Of a DNA stretch of 58,892 nucleotides, positions 27,048 to 35,393 are shown one piece after another; the stretch's first letter is position 1, and the number at the start of each line of letters is the position of its first letter. The position numbers were made by a program, and so were the translations under genes. Source of the DNA: Neisseria lactamica NS19 (GTDB lineage: Bacteria > Pseudomonadota > Gammaproteobacteria > Burkholderiales > Neisseriaceae); assembly GCA_000193795.2 (NCBI GenBank), contig AEPI01000082.1:1-58892 (forward strand), in the 5' to 3' direction. The notes below the pieces were generated by a model. It saw only the letters and a program-made list of their open reading frames with translations. It made no database searches and was not told the DNA's origin.

Positions 27048-28151
27048 ATGAATACGACATCAAACCCTTCCAATATCATCGTCGGGCTTTCCGGCGGTGT
27101 CGATTCTTCCGTAACCGCCGCCCTGCTCAAGCAGCAGGGTTATCAAGTGCGCGGCGTATTCATGCAAAACTGGGAGGACGACGACAACGACGAATATTGC
27201 AGCATCAAACAGGATTCGTTTGATGCCATCGCCGTTGCCGATATTGTCGGTATCGATATCGACATCGTTAATTTTGCCGCACAATATAAAGACAAAGTCT
27301 TTGCTTATTTTCTTCAGGAATACAGTGCGGGGCGCACGCCGAATCCGGATGTGTTGTGTAACGCGGAAATCAAATTCAAATGCTTTTTGGACTACGCCGT
27401 AGGGCAGGGCGCGGATACCATCGCCACAGGACACTATGCGCGCAAAGAAGTCCGCAACGGCGTGCATTACCTGCTCAAAGGTTTGGATCGAAACAAAGAC
27501 CAAAGCTATTTCCTCTACCGCCTCAAGCCTTTCCAACTCGAGCGCGCGATTTTTCCGTTGGGCGGTTTGGAAAAACCCGAAGTGCGCCGCCTTGCCGCCG
27601 AATTCAATTTGCCGACCGCCGCCAAAAAAGACAGTACCGGCATCTGCTTCATCGGCGAACGCCCGTTCCGCGAGTTCCTGCAAAAATACCTGCCGACCGA
27701 CAACGGCAAAATGGTCACGCCCGAAGGCAAAACCGTCGGCGAACACGTCGGGCTGATGTTTTACACATTGGGTCAGCGTAAAGGTTTGGGCATCGGCGGC
27801 GCGGGCGAGCCGTGGTTTGTCGCCGCGAAGGATTTGATGAAAAACGAACTCATTGTCGTACAAGGTCATGACCATCCGCTGCTCTATACCCGCAGCCTTG
27901 TGATGAACGATTTGAGTTTTACGCTGCCCGAACGCCCGAAGGCGGGACGCTATACCTGCAAAACGCGCTACCGTATGGCGGACGCGCCTTGCGAATTGCG
28001 CTATTTGGATGATGAAACCGCCGAGCTGGTGTTTGACGAACCGCAATGGGCGGTAACTCCAGGCCAGTCCGCCGTGCTGTATGAGGGCGATGTCTGTTTG
28101 GGCGGCGGCATCATCCAATCAACCGACAAGCCGGTCATTATCACGCGCTGA
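27048..28151 (+). CDS. mnmA: tRNA-specific 2-thiouridylase
   Basis: MnmA makes 2-thiouridine at the wobble position of tRNA-Glu, -Gln and -Lys, using sulfur relayed by the Tus system. The 367-aa protein has the PP-loop GLSGGVDSSVTAALL at about residue 13. The catalytic cysteines are in NPDVLCNAEIKF and STGICFIGERPF. The start at 27048 gives the usual N-terminus; the open frame extends 48 bp further upstream without an RBS. Confidence 0.95.
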   Translation: MNTTSNPSNIIVGLSGGVDSSVTAALLKQQGYQVRGVFMQNWEDDDNDEYCSIKQDSFDAIAVADIVGIDIDIVNFAAQYKDKVFAYFLQEYSAGRTPNPDVLCNAEIKFKCFLDYAVGQGADTIATGHYARKEVRNGVHYLLKGLDRNKDQSYFLYRLKPFQLERAIFPLGGLEKPEVRRLAAEFNLPTAAKKDSTGICFIGERPFREFLQKYLPTDNGKMVTPEGKTVGEHVGLMFYTLGQRKGLGIGGAGEPWFVAAKDLMKNELIVVQGHDHPLLYTRSLVMNDLSFTLPERPKAGRYTCKTRYRMADAPCELRYLDDETAELVFDEPQWAVTPGQSAVLYEGDVCLGGGIIQSTDKPVIITR

Positions 28152-28156
28152 CGCGT

Positions 28157-28185
28157 ATGCCGTCTGAAACGTCTTCAGACGGCAT
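28157..28185 (+). terminator. DUS inverted-pair terminator after mnmA
   Basis: ATGCCGTCTGAA and TTCAGACGGCAT form a compact stem-loop 6 bp after the stop. Confidence 0.7.
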
Positions 28186-28214
28186 TGCCCTGTTTCGCGG
28201 GGGAGTGCCGGCGT

Positions 28215-28236
28215 GCCGCCCTGCGTGTTGAAACAT
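28215..28236 (+). repeat. Partial copy of the dispersed GTGTTGAAACAT repeat
   Basis: Only the right end (CCCTGCGTGTTGAAACAT) of the repeat at 1-66 and 52633-52695 is conserved here. It lies in the 5' untranslated region of fadD. Confidence 0.4.
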
Positions 28237-28258
28237 CCCACTTTAAAGGCAGAACATT

Positions 28259-29917
28259 ATGGAAAAAATCTGGTTAGACAGTTACGAGGCGGGCGTGAAT
28301 GCCGAAATCGACATCACGCAATACCGTTCCGTCAGCGATGTATTCCGCCAAAGCGTGGAAAAATTTGCCCGCCTGCCCGCTTTTCAAAATATGGGCAAGA
28401 CGCTCACTTATGCCGAAACCGGCAAACTGGCGACCGATTTTGCTTCTTATCTGCAAAACGTCCTTAAATTGCCCCGAGGGGAGCGCGTGGCAATTATGTT
28501 GCCCAACGTGTTGCAATATCCGGTTGCCCTTTTCGGTATTTTGCAGGCAGGTTTGGTGGCGGTGAACACCAATCCGCTCTATACCCCGCGCGAGCTGGAG
28601 CATCAGTTGAAAGACAGCGGCGCAACCGCCATCATCGTTTTGGAAAATTTTGCCAACACGCTGGAGCTGGTGCTGCCGCGCACGCAGATCAAACACGTCA
28701 TCGTCGCTTCTGTCGGCGAAATGTTCGGACTGCTTAAAGGTTCGCTGATTAATTTCATTATCCGAAAAATCAAGAAAATGGTGCCCGAATACCGTATTCC
28801 GAATACCGTTTCCTTTCAGACGGCATTGAAAGAGGGGGCGAAGCACGTTTTCCAACCTGTCGCATTAAACCGCGAAGATACCGCGCTGTTGCAATACACG
28901 GGCGGCACGACGGGCGTTGCCAAAGGCGCGGTGCTGAGTCACGGCAACATCTGCGCCAATATGCTTCAGGCAAAAGAATGGATTAAAAACCAGTTGCGCG
29001 AGGGAAAAGAAACCGTTATCGCCGCCCTGCCGCTTTATCATATTTTCGCCTTAACCGTGAATCTGATGATTTTTGCCAATGCCGGTTCGAAAATTGTCCT
29101 GATTACCAACCCGCGCGATATGAAAGGCTTTATCGGAGAACTGAAAAAACAGCGGGTTAACGTATTTATCGGCGTAAACACGCTGTTTAACGCGATGGTT
29201 AACCGTCCTGATTTTGCCGAAGTCGATTTTTCAGGATTGCGGCTGACTTTGGGCGGCGGTATGGCGACCCAAAAAGCCGTTGCCGAAAAATGGAAAAAAA
29301 TTACCGGCACGCCCATCGTCGAAGCCTACGGTCTGACCGAAGCCAGCCCCGGCGTGTGCTGCAATCCCTTAAACATCGAATCATACAGCGGCAGCATCGG
29401 TTTGCCCGTCCCTTCCACCGAAGTCGAACTGCGCGATGCGGACGGCAGGGAAGTCCCCATCGGACAGCCCGGCGAATTGTGGGTAAAAGGCCCGCAAGTG
29501 ATGAAAGGCTATTGGAACCGCCCCGAAGAAACCGCCAAAGCCATAGACGCGCGCGGCTTTTTGGAAACCGGCGATATTGCCGTGATGGACGAAAAAGGCC
29601 GGTTGAAGCTGGTCGATCGCAAAAAAGACCTCGTTGTTGTTTCCGGATTCAATGTTTATCCGAACGAAATCGAAGAATTCATCGCGCATCACGACAAAGT
29701 GATGGAAGTCGCCTGTATCGGCGTACCCGACGAAAAAACCGGGGAAGCCCTCAAAGTGTTTGTGGTCAAAAAAGACCCGTCTTTGACGAAAGAAGAACTT
29801 ATCGCCTTTTGCCGTACCGGGCTGACCGCATATAAAGTACCGAAAAATATCGAATTCCGCGACGAGTTGCCCAAATCCAACGTCGGCAAAATCCTGCGCC
29901 GCGAGTTGCGCCAATAA
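28259..29917 (+). CDS. fadD: Long-chain fatty acid-CoA ligase
   Basis: FadD activates fatty acids to acyl-CoA on the inner membrane face. The 552-aa protein has the AMP-binding motif YTGGTTGVAKGAVLSH (about residue 215), the adenylate segment VEAYGLTEASPGVCC, and GDIAVMDEKGRLKLVDRKKD in the hinge. The catalytic Lys near the C-terminus is in LPKSNVGKILRREL. It is followed by a DUS terminator. Confidence 0.93.
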   Translation: MEKIWLDSYEAGVNAEIDITQYRSVSDVFRQSVEKFARLPAFQNMGKTLTYAETGKLATDFASYLQNVLKLPRGERVAIMLPNVLQYPVALFGILQAGLVAVNTNPLYTPRELEHQLKDSGATAIIVLENFANTLELVLPRTQIKHVIVASVGEMFGLLKGSLINFIIRKIKKMVPEYRIPNTVSFQTALKEGAKHVFQPVALNREDTALLQYTGGTTGVAKGAVLSHGNICANMLQAKEWIKNQLREGKETVIAALPLYHIFALTVNLMIFANAGSKIVLITNPRDMKGFIGELKKQRVNVFIGVNTLFNAMVNRPDFAEVDFSGLRLTLGGGMATQKAVAEKWKKITGTPIVEAYGLTEASPGVCCNPLNIESYSGSIGLPVPSTEVELRDADGREVPIGQPGELWVKGPQVMKGYWNRPEETAKAIDARGFLETGDIAVMDEKGRLKLVDRKKDLVVVSGFNVYPNEIEEFIAHHDKVMEVACIGVPDEKTGEALKVFVVKKDPSLTKEELIAFCRTGLTAYKVPKNIEFRDELPKSNVGKILRRELRQ

Positions 29918-29924
29918 GGCACAA

Positions 29925-29960
29925 ATGCCGTCTGAAAGCCCCGCGCCGTTCAGACGGCAT
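29925..29960 (+). terminator. DUS inverted-pair terminator after fadD
   Basis: ATGCCGTCTGAA and TTCAGACGGCAT flank a 12-nt loop, 8 bp after the stop. Confidence 0.7.
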
Positions 29961-30025
29961 CCGCCTGTTTGCCGGAACACGCTGCTTCACGTTAAAATCA
30001 CGCATTCCAATACGGGTATTTCATT

Positions 30026-31660
30026 ATGACCAAATTTATTTTCGTCACCGGCGGCGTTGTCTCCTCACTGGGTAAAGGTATCGCCGCCGCTTCTATTGCC
30101 GCCATCCTCGAATCGCGCGGCTTGAACGTTACTATGCTCAAGCTCGATCCCTATATCAACGTCGACCCCGGCACGATGAGTCCGTTCCAGCACGGCGAAG
30201 TGTTCGTTACCGACGACGGCGCGGAAACCGACCTCGACTTGGGACACTACGAACGGTTTATCGATTCCACAATGACCCGCCGCAACAGCTTCAGCGCGGG
30301 GCAGGTGTACGAAAACGTCATCGCCAAAGAACGACGGGGCGACTACCTCGGCGGCACGGTTCAAGTCATCCCGCACATTACCGACGAAATCAAACGCCGC
30401 ATCCACGAAGGCGCGGCAGGTTACGATGTGGCGATTGTCGAAATCGGCGGTACGGTCGGCGACATCGAATCGCTGCCGTTCTTGGAAGCCATCCGCCAGA
30501 TGCGCAGCCAGTTGGGACGCAGCAACACCCTGTTCGCCCATTTGAGCTACGTCCCCTACATCGCCGCCGCCGGCGAAATCAAAACCAAGCCGACCCAGCA
30601 CACCGTTAAAGAAATGTTGAGCATCGGTTTGCAGCCCGACATCCTGATTTGCCGTATGGATCGGAAAATGCCTGCGGACGAACGCCGCAAAATCGCCTTG
30701 TTCTGCAACGTGGAAGAACGCGCGATTGTGGGCAGCTACGACGTGGACAGCATCTACGAATGCCCCGAAATGCTGCACGACCAAGGCATCGATAACATCA
30801 TTACCGAACAGTTGCAGCTTAACGTGCAGCAGGCGGATTTGACCGCTTGGAAAAAAATCGTCCACGCCGTCAAAAATCCGAAACACACCGTCAAAATCGC
30901 GATGGTCGGCAAATACGTCGACTTGACCGAGTCCTACAAATCATTGATTGAAGCCTTGAAACACGCGGGTATCCACACCGAAACCGACGTGCAGATTACC
31001 TTTGTCGACAGCGAAAGCATCGAGAAAAACAAAGGCGACGTTTCCATGCTCAAAGATATGGATGCCATCCTCGTCCCCGGCGGCTTCGGTTCGCGCGGCG
31101 TGGAAGGCAAAATCGCCGCCGTGCGCTACGCCCGCGAAAACAACGTGCCATATTTGGGCATCTGCCTCGGTATGCAGATTGCGCTGATCGAATACGCACG
31201 CGACGTGGCAGGCTTGAAGGGCGCGAACTCCACCGAGTTTGACTTGAAATGCGCCGCCCCCGTCGTTGCCCTGATTGACGAATGGCAAACCGCCGACGGC
31301 AGCGTCGAAACCCGCGACGAATCCGCCGATTTGGGCGGCACCATGCGTTTGGGCGCGCAAGAAGTCGAATTGAAAGCAGGCAGTCTCGCCGCCAAAATCT
31401 ATGGCAGCGGACACATCCGCGAACGCCACCGCCACCGCTACGAAGTCAACAACAACTACGTTCCTCAGTTGGAACAAGCAGGCTTGGTTATCGGCGGCGT
31501 ATCTGCCGGGCGCGAACGCCTGGTCGAAACCATCGAGCTGCCGAACCATCCTTGGTTCTTCGCCTGCCAGTTCCATCCCGAATTCACTTCCAACCCGCGC
31601 AAAGGGCATCCTTTGTTCACCGCGTTTGTCAAAGCCGCATTGAACAATAAAACCGCCTGA
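30026..31660 (+). CDS. pyrG: CTP synthase
   Basis: PyrG aminates UTP to CTP using glutamine. The 544-aa protein has an N-terminal synthetase domain (FVTGGVVSSLGKGIAAASIA, DPYINVDPGTMSPFQHGEVF) and a C-terminal class I amidotransferase. The nucleophile is the cysteine in YLGICLGMQIA, with the His/Glu pair in QFHPEF. It is the last core gene before the CREE-IS-CRISPR island. Confidence 0.97.
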   Translation: MTKFIFVTGGVVSSLGKGIAAASIAAILESRGLNVTMLKLDPYINVDPGTMSPFQHGEVFVTDDGAETDLDLGHYERFIDSTMTRRNSFSAGQVYENVIAKERRGDYLGGTVQVIPHITDEIKRRIHEGAAGYDVAIVEIGGTVGDIESLPFLEAIRQMRSQLGRSNTLFAHLSYVPYIAAAGEIKTKPTQHTVKEMLSIGLQPDILICRMDRKMPADERRKIALFCNVEERAIVGSYDVDSIYECPEMLHDQGIDNIITEQLQLNVQQADLTAWKKIVHAVKNPKHTVKIAMVGKYVDLTESYKSLIEALKHAGIHTETDVQITFVDSESIEKNKGDVSMLKDMDAILVPGGFGSRGVEGKIAAVRYARENNVPYLGICLGMQIALIEYARDVAGLKGANSTEFDLKCAAPVVALIDEWQTADGSVETRDESADLGGTMRLGAQEVELKAGSLAAKIYGSGHIRERHRHRYEVNNNYVPQLEQAGLVIGGVSAGRERLVETIELPNHPWFFACQFHPEFTSNPRKGHPLFTAFVKAALNNKTA

Positions 31661-31680
31661 TAACGGGTTACTTGATGATC

Positions 31681-31726
31681 AAAATGCCGTCTGAAAGCCT
31701 GAATGAAGTCTTTCAGACGGCATTTT
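31681..31726 (+). terminator. DUS inverted-pair terminator after pyrG
   Basis: AAAATGCCGTCTGAAAG and CTTTCAGACGGCATTTT form a 17-bp stem with a 12-nt loop. Confidence 0.8.
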
Positions 31727-31757
31727 CGCAAATCGGGGATTATAAAAGCTATCAATT

Positions 31758-31863
31758 TATAGTGGATTAAATTTAAATCAGGACAAGGCGGCGAGCCGCA
31801 GACAGTACAGATAGTACGGCAAGGCGAGCCAACGCTGTACTGGTTTAAATTTAATTCACTATA
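31758..31863. repeat. Short Correia element (106 bp)
   Basis: It has TATAGTGGATTAAA / TTTAATTCACTATA-type ends and an internally deleted body relative to the 156-bp copies. It ends 5 bp before the IS1016-like element and marks the left edge of the accessory island. Confidence 0.9.
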
Positions 31864-31868
31864 ATTTT

Positions 31869-32579
31869 GGGGCTGTATTAGATTAGCAGTTATGTTACCC
31901 TTTAAAAATGAAGATAACACACTGTAAACTATCTAAAAAAGAACAAAAGAAATTGCCTGAATTTTTTGTACTTGAAGTAATCGCTCGTTCTGCTGCCAAT
32001 TTATTGGATATTAACCCCAATTCAGCAGCACTGTTTTACCGTAAAATTCGCCAAGTCATTGCCTGTCATTTAGAACTTCAAGCCGATAAAATTTTTGATG
32101 GTTCAGTTGGACTTGATGAGCGTTATTTTGGCGGACAACGAAAAGGCAAACGCGGTCGCGGAGCAGCCGGCAAGGTAGCGGTGTTTGGCATTTTGAAACG
32201 TCAAGGCAAGGTTTGCACAGTTGTCGTTGGAAACACCAAACAAGATACATTACTGCCTGTTATTAAACGAATGTATGCCTGATGGCATTGTTTATACCGA
32301 CTGTTACAAAAGCTATGATGTGCTGGATGTGAGCGAATTTACGCATCACAGAATCAATCATTCAGAGCCGTTTGCTGACCGCCAAAACCATATCAACGGT
32401 ATTGAAAACTTTTGGAATCAGGCAAAGCGTGTTCTACGAAAATACAATGGAATTGACCGAAAATCTTTCCCTTTATTCCTGAAAGAATGCGAATTTCGTT
32501 TTAACTTTGGTACACCAAAAGAGCAGCTAAAAATGCTGTAATTTTGGTGTGGTTTTTAGAGCTAATCTAATACAGCCCC
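31869..32579 (+). mobile_element. IS1016-like insertion sequence (IS1595 family)
   Basis: The 711-bp element is bounded by perfect 19-bp terminal inverted repeats, GGGGCTGTATTAGATTAGC on the left and its complement on the right. It carries a transposase reading frame that is frameshifted. I see no target duplication in the flanks. Its right end is 79 bp before the cas3 start, so it may have displaced or supplied part of the cas3 promoter. Confidence 0.9.
31908..32541 (+). pseudogene. IS1016-type transposase, frameshifted
   Basis: The first frame (31908-32282) starts MKITHCKLSKKEQKKLPEFF and contains the ISXO2-like core VGLDERYFGGQRKGKRGRGA. It ends IKRMYA and stops. The rest, MPDGIVYTDCYKSYDVLDVS through FGTPKEQLKML, continues in another frame to 32541. 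The break lies near 32265-32282. Without transposase supplied in trans the element should be immobile. Confidence 0.85.
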
Positions 32580-32603
32580 TTTCGATTTCTCAACACTTCA
32601 AGC

Positions 32604-32617
32604 TATTTATATGGCTT
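32604..32617 (+). promoter_or_regulatory. Element shared with the cas5c promoter
   Basis: TATTTATATGGCTT differs by one base from TATTAATATGGCTT at 35355-35368, which overlaps the cas5c -10 box. It lies 40 bp before the cas3 start and is the likely cas3 -10 region. Confidence 0.45.
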
Positions 32618-32657
32618 GTTCGTTAAATTTTGCATGTTTCAAATTTGGAGAATCGAT

Positions 32658-35162
32658 GTGAATTTCAACTATATAGCCCACGCCCGCCAGGACTCATCAA
32701 AAAAATGGCATTCCCATCCCCTGCAAAAACATCTACAAAAAGTCGCCCAACTCGCCAAGCGTTTTGCAGGGCGTTATGGGTCGTTGTTTGCCGAATATGC
32801 GGGGCTTTTGCATGATTTGGGGAAATTTCAGGAAGGTTTTCAGAAATATATCCGTAATGCATCCGGCTTTGAAAAAGAAAATGCCCATTTGGAAGATGTC
32901 GAATCTACCAAGTTACGCAAAATTCCGCATTCCACTGCCGGTGCCAAATATGCAGTAGAGCACCTTAATCCATTTTTCGGGCATTTGCTGGCATATCTGA
33001 TTGCAGGACACCATGCGGGATTAGCGGATTGGTATGACAAGGGAAGCTTAAAGCATCGTCTGCAACAGGCAGATAATGAATTGGAGGCCTCTTTGTTAGG
33101 CTTGGCTGAGAGCGGTTTGCCCAAAGATTTTTTCCCGTTATCCGATGATGACTTGATGCGGGATTTTTTTGCGTTTTGGGAAGACGGGGCAAAGCTGGAA
33201 GAAGTGCATATTTGGCTGCGTTTTCTCTTTTCCTGCTTGGTGGATGCCGATTTTTTGGATACCGAAGCCTTTATGAACGGCTATGCCGATGCGGATACTG
33301 TGCAGGCTGCCGGATTGCGCCCAAAATTTCCCAGTTTGGATGAGTTGCACCGGCGATATGAGCAATATATGGCGCAACTTCATGAGAAATCAGATAAAGA
33401 TTCATTCTTAAATCAAGAACGCCATGCCATTTTGCAGCAATGTTTTTCTGCCGCAGAAACCGACCGCACTTTGTTTTCTTTAACCGTGCCGACCGGTGGC
33501 GGTAAAACTTTAGCGAGCTTGGGGTTCGCTTTGAAACACGCACTGAAATTTGGCAAAAAACGCATTATCTATGCTATTCCTTTCACCAGTATTATCGAGC
33601 AGAACGCCAATGTTTTCCGCAAAGCATTAGGCGATGAAGTGGTATTGGAACACCACAGCAATTTAGAAGTGAAAGAAGATAAGGAAACAGCGAAAACCCG
33701 TCTTGCTACGGAAAATTGGGATGCACCGCTGATTGTTACCACTAACGTGCAACTGTTTGAAAGCCTGTTTGCAGCGAAAACCAGCCGTTGCCGCAAGATT
33801 CACAATATTGCCGACAGCGTGGTGATTTTGGATGAGGCCCAGCAGCTTCCGCGCGATTTCCAAAAACCGATTACCGACATGATGCGGGTGTTGGCGAGCG
33901 ATTATGGCGTTACCTTTGTGCTGTGCACGGCAACCCAACCGGAGCTTGGCAAAAATATCGACGCATTCGGTCGCACCATTTTGGAAGGCCTGCCGGATGT
34001 GCGCGAAATTGTGGCAGACAAAATTGCCTTATCGGAAAAACTGCGCCGCGTCCGCATCAAAATGCCGCCGCCAAACGGAGAAACACAAAGCTGGCAGGAA
34101 ATTGCTGATGAAATAGCCGCGCGTCCGTGTGTTTTGGCGGTGGTCAATACGCGAAAACACGCCCAAAAACTCTTTGCCGCCCTGCCTTCTGACGGAATCA
34201 AGCTACATTTATCCGCCAATATGTGCGCCACACACCGCAGCGAAGTGATTGCGTTGGTTCGCCGATATTTGGCACTGTATCACGCAGGCAGCCTGCACAA
34301 ACCCTTGTGGCTGGTCAGCACGCAGTTGATTGAAGCCGGCGTGGATTTGGATTTCCCTTGCGTTTATCGGGCGATAGCAGGGCTGGACAGCATTGCCCAA
34401 GCGGCGGGGCGGTGCAACCGTGAAGGCAAACTGCCGCAGTTGGGTGAAGTGGTCGTGTTCCGTGCTGAAGAAGGCGCGCCCAGCGGCAGCCTGAAACAGG
34501 GGCAGGATATTACCGAAGAGATGATGAAAGCAGGGCTGCTTGACGACCCGCTTTCCCCGTTGGCATTTGCCGAATATTTCCGCCGATTCAACGGCAAAGG
34601 TGATGTGGACAAACACGGTATTGCAACGCTTTTGACGGCAGAATCATCAAATGAAAATCCGTTGGCAATCAAGTTCCGCACCGCTGCCGAACGCTTCCGC
34701 CTGATTGATAACCAAGGTGTGGCACTCATTGTGCCGTTTATCCCGTTGACTCATTGGGAAAAAGACGGCGGTCCGCAAATCGTCAAAGCAAACGAGCTGG
34801 ACGATTTTTTCAGACGACATCTAGACGGTGTTGAAGTTTCAGAATGGCAGGATATTTTGGACAAACAACGTTTTCTGCAGCCAACCGACAATTCCTTCGG
34901 GCAGACTGACCAACCACCGCTGCCCGAGCCGTTTGAGAGCTGGTTCGGTCTGTTGGAAAGCGACCCGCTCAAACACAAATGGGTTTACCGCAAGCTGCAA
35001 CGCTACACGATTACCGTGTACGAACACGAACTGAAAAAGTTGCCTGAACATGCTGTTTTTTCAAGAGCGGGATTGCTGGTGTTGGATAAGGGCTATTACA
35101 AAACCGTGCTTGGCGCGGATTTTGACGATGCAGCTTGGCTACCTGAAAATTCGGTTTTATGA
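32658..35162 (+). CDS. cas3: Type I-C CRISPR helicase-nuclease Cas3
   Basis: Cas3 is recruited by Cascade after target binding and unwinds and degrades DNA. The 834-aa protein has an N-terminal HD nuclease (HSHPLQKHL, GLLHDLGKFQ, AGHHAGLADW) and a superfamily 2 helicase. Helicase motifs are Walker A TVPTGGGKTLASLG (about residue 280), motif II ILDEAQQLP, STQLIEAGVDLDFP and QAAGRCNREG. All key residues look intact. I use the GTG at 32658 because GGAG lies 7 bp upstream; an in-frame ATG 42 bp upstream has no RBS. A terminator separates it from cas5c, so it is its own transcription unit. One Haemophilus uptake core lies inside at 33463-33471. Confidence 0.95.
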   Translation: MNFNYIAHARQDSSKKWHSHPLQKHLQKVAQLAKRFAGRYGSLFAEYAGLLHDLGKFQEGFQKYIRNASGFEKENAHLEDVESTKLRKIPHSTAGAKYAVEHLNPFFGHLLAYLIAGHHAGLADWYDKGSLKHRLQQADNELEASLLGLAESGLPKDFFPLSDDDLMRDFFAFWEDGAKLEEVHIWLRFLFSCLVDADFLDTEAFMNGYADADTVQAAGLRPKFPSLDELHRRYEQYMAQLHEKSDKDSFLNQERHAILQQCFSAAETDRTLFSLTVPTGGGKTLASLGFALKHALKFGKKRIIYAIPFTSIIEQNANVFRKALGDEVVLEHHSNLEVKEDKETAKTRLATENWDAPLIVTTNVQLFESLFAAKTSRCRKIHNIADSVVILDEAQQLPRDFQKPITDMMRVLASDYGVTFVLCTATQPELGKNIDAFGRTILEGLPDVREIVADKIALSEKLRRVRIKMPPPNGETQSWQEIADEIAARPCVLAVVNTRKHAQKLFAALPSDGIKLHLSANMCATHRSEVIALVRRYLALYHAGSLHKPLWLVSTQLIEAGVDLDFPCVYRAIAGLDSIAQAAGRCNREGKLPQLGEVVVFRAEEGAPSGSLKQGQDITEEMMKAGLLDDPLSPLAFAEYFRRFNGKGDVDKHGIATLLTAESSNENPLAIKFRTAAERFRLIDNQGVALIVPFIPLTHWEKDGGPQIVKANELDDFFRRHLDGVEVSEWQDILDKQRFLQPTDNSFGQTDQPPLPEPFESWFGLLESDPLKHKWVYRKLQRYTITVYEHELKKLPEHAVFSRAGLLVLDKGYYKTVLGADFDDAAWLPENSVL
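33463..33471 (-). other. Haemophilus uptake sequence core in cas3
   Basis: Minus-strand AAGTGCGGT, exact. See also 38691-38699 and 40765-40773. Confidence 0.7.
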
Positions 35163-35190
35163 AAAATGCCCCTATTTCTAGGGGCATTTT
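35162..35190. terminator. Bidirectional terminator between cas3 and the CreR-like RNA
   Basis: AAAATGCCCC and GGGGCATTTT form a 10-bp stem with an 8-nt loop directly after the cas3 stop. It has T runs on both strands. It can end cas3 on the plus strand and the repeat/pseudo-spacer RNA on the minus strand. Confidence 0.88.
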
Positions 35191-35213
35191 GCCATTTTTA
35201 ACATGGCATTATA

Positions 35214-35246
35214 GTTTCAACACACAGCCGCCCAGAAGCGACTGAC
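35214..35246 (-). CRISPR. Solitary type I-C CRISPR repeat (no array)
   Basis: On the minus strand the 33-nt unit starts GTCAGTCGC and ends GTGTGTTGAAAC, the 3' end typical of type I-C repeats. CAGTCGC and GCGGCTG form a 7-bp stem (one G-U pair) with a 6-nt loop. Cleavage 3' of the stem would leave the usual 11-nt handle, TGTGTTGAAAC. No second copy and no array is present in the window. Confidence 0.75.
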
Positions 35247-35333
35247 CGCTAATAATCCATTTAGTCAATTGTATGGAAAGAGGTTTAGCGCAGGTATATT
35301 TTACAGTTTATTGAAAAAATAAGCGAATCACAC

Positions 35334-35363
35334 TTGACATGAATAGCATGGTAATATTAATAT
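35334..35363 (+). promoter_or_regulatory. Promoter of the cas5c operon
   Basis: A consensus TTGACA (35334-35339) and TAATAT (35358-35363) are 18 bp apart. The expected start is near 35370, about 24 nt before the cas5c ATG. Confidence 0.75.
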
Positions 35364-35375
35364 GGCTTTATAGAA
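35339..35375 (-). promoter_or_regulatory. Predicted Cascade target site over the cas5c promoter
   Basis: On the minus strand the PAM TTC (35375-35373) is followed by TATAAAGCCATATTAA (35372-35357), which matches the guide at 35213-35198 except at positions 6 and 12. The matched part covers the -10 box, and a full 34-nt target would reach the -35 box. Binding should block transcription. Confidence 0.6.
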
Positions 35376-35393
35376 TTAAAGAATGGAGTCGAT

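Larger units (their letters stand above)
35162..35246 (-). ncRNA. CreR-like guide RNA: solo repeat, pseudo-spacer, terminator
   Basis: On the minus strand a 33-nt CRISPR-type repeat (35246-35214) is followed by a pseudo-spacer beginning TATAATGCCATGTTAA (35213 downward) and then an intrinsic terminator. The pseudo-spacer matches the cas5c promoter sequence TATAAAGCCATATTAA at 14 of 16 positions, with mismatches only at 6 and 12, and the target has the I-C PAM TTC. Beyond position 16 pairing is patchy. This is the layout of Cas-regulating RNAs, which guide Cascade to bind but not destroy its own promoter. A -10-like TAAAAT on the minus strand at 35298-35303 could start it, but I find no good -35. 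The RNA and its function are inferred. Confidence 0.6.

Noticed and set aside
35247..35333. A second CRISPR repeat next to the solo repeat
   Set aside because: No further GTTTCAACACAC-like unit occurs at spacer distance on either side.
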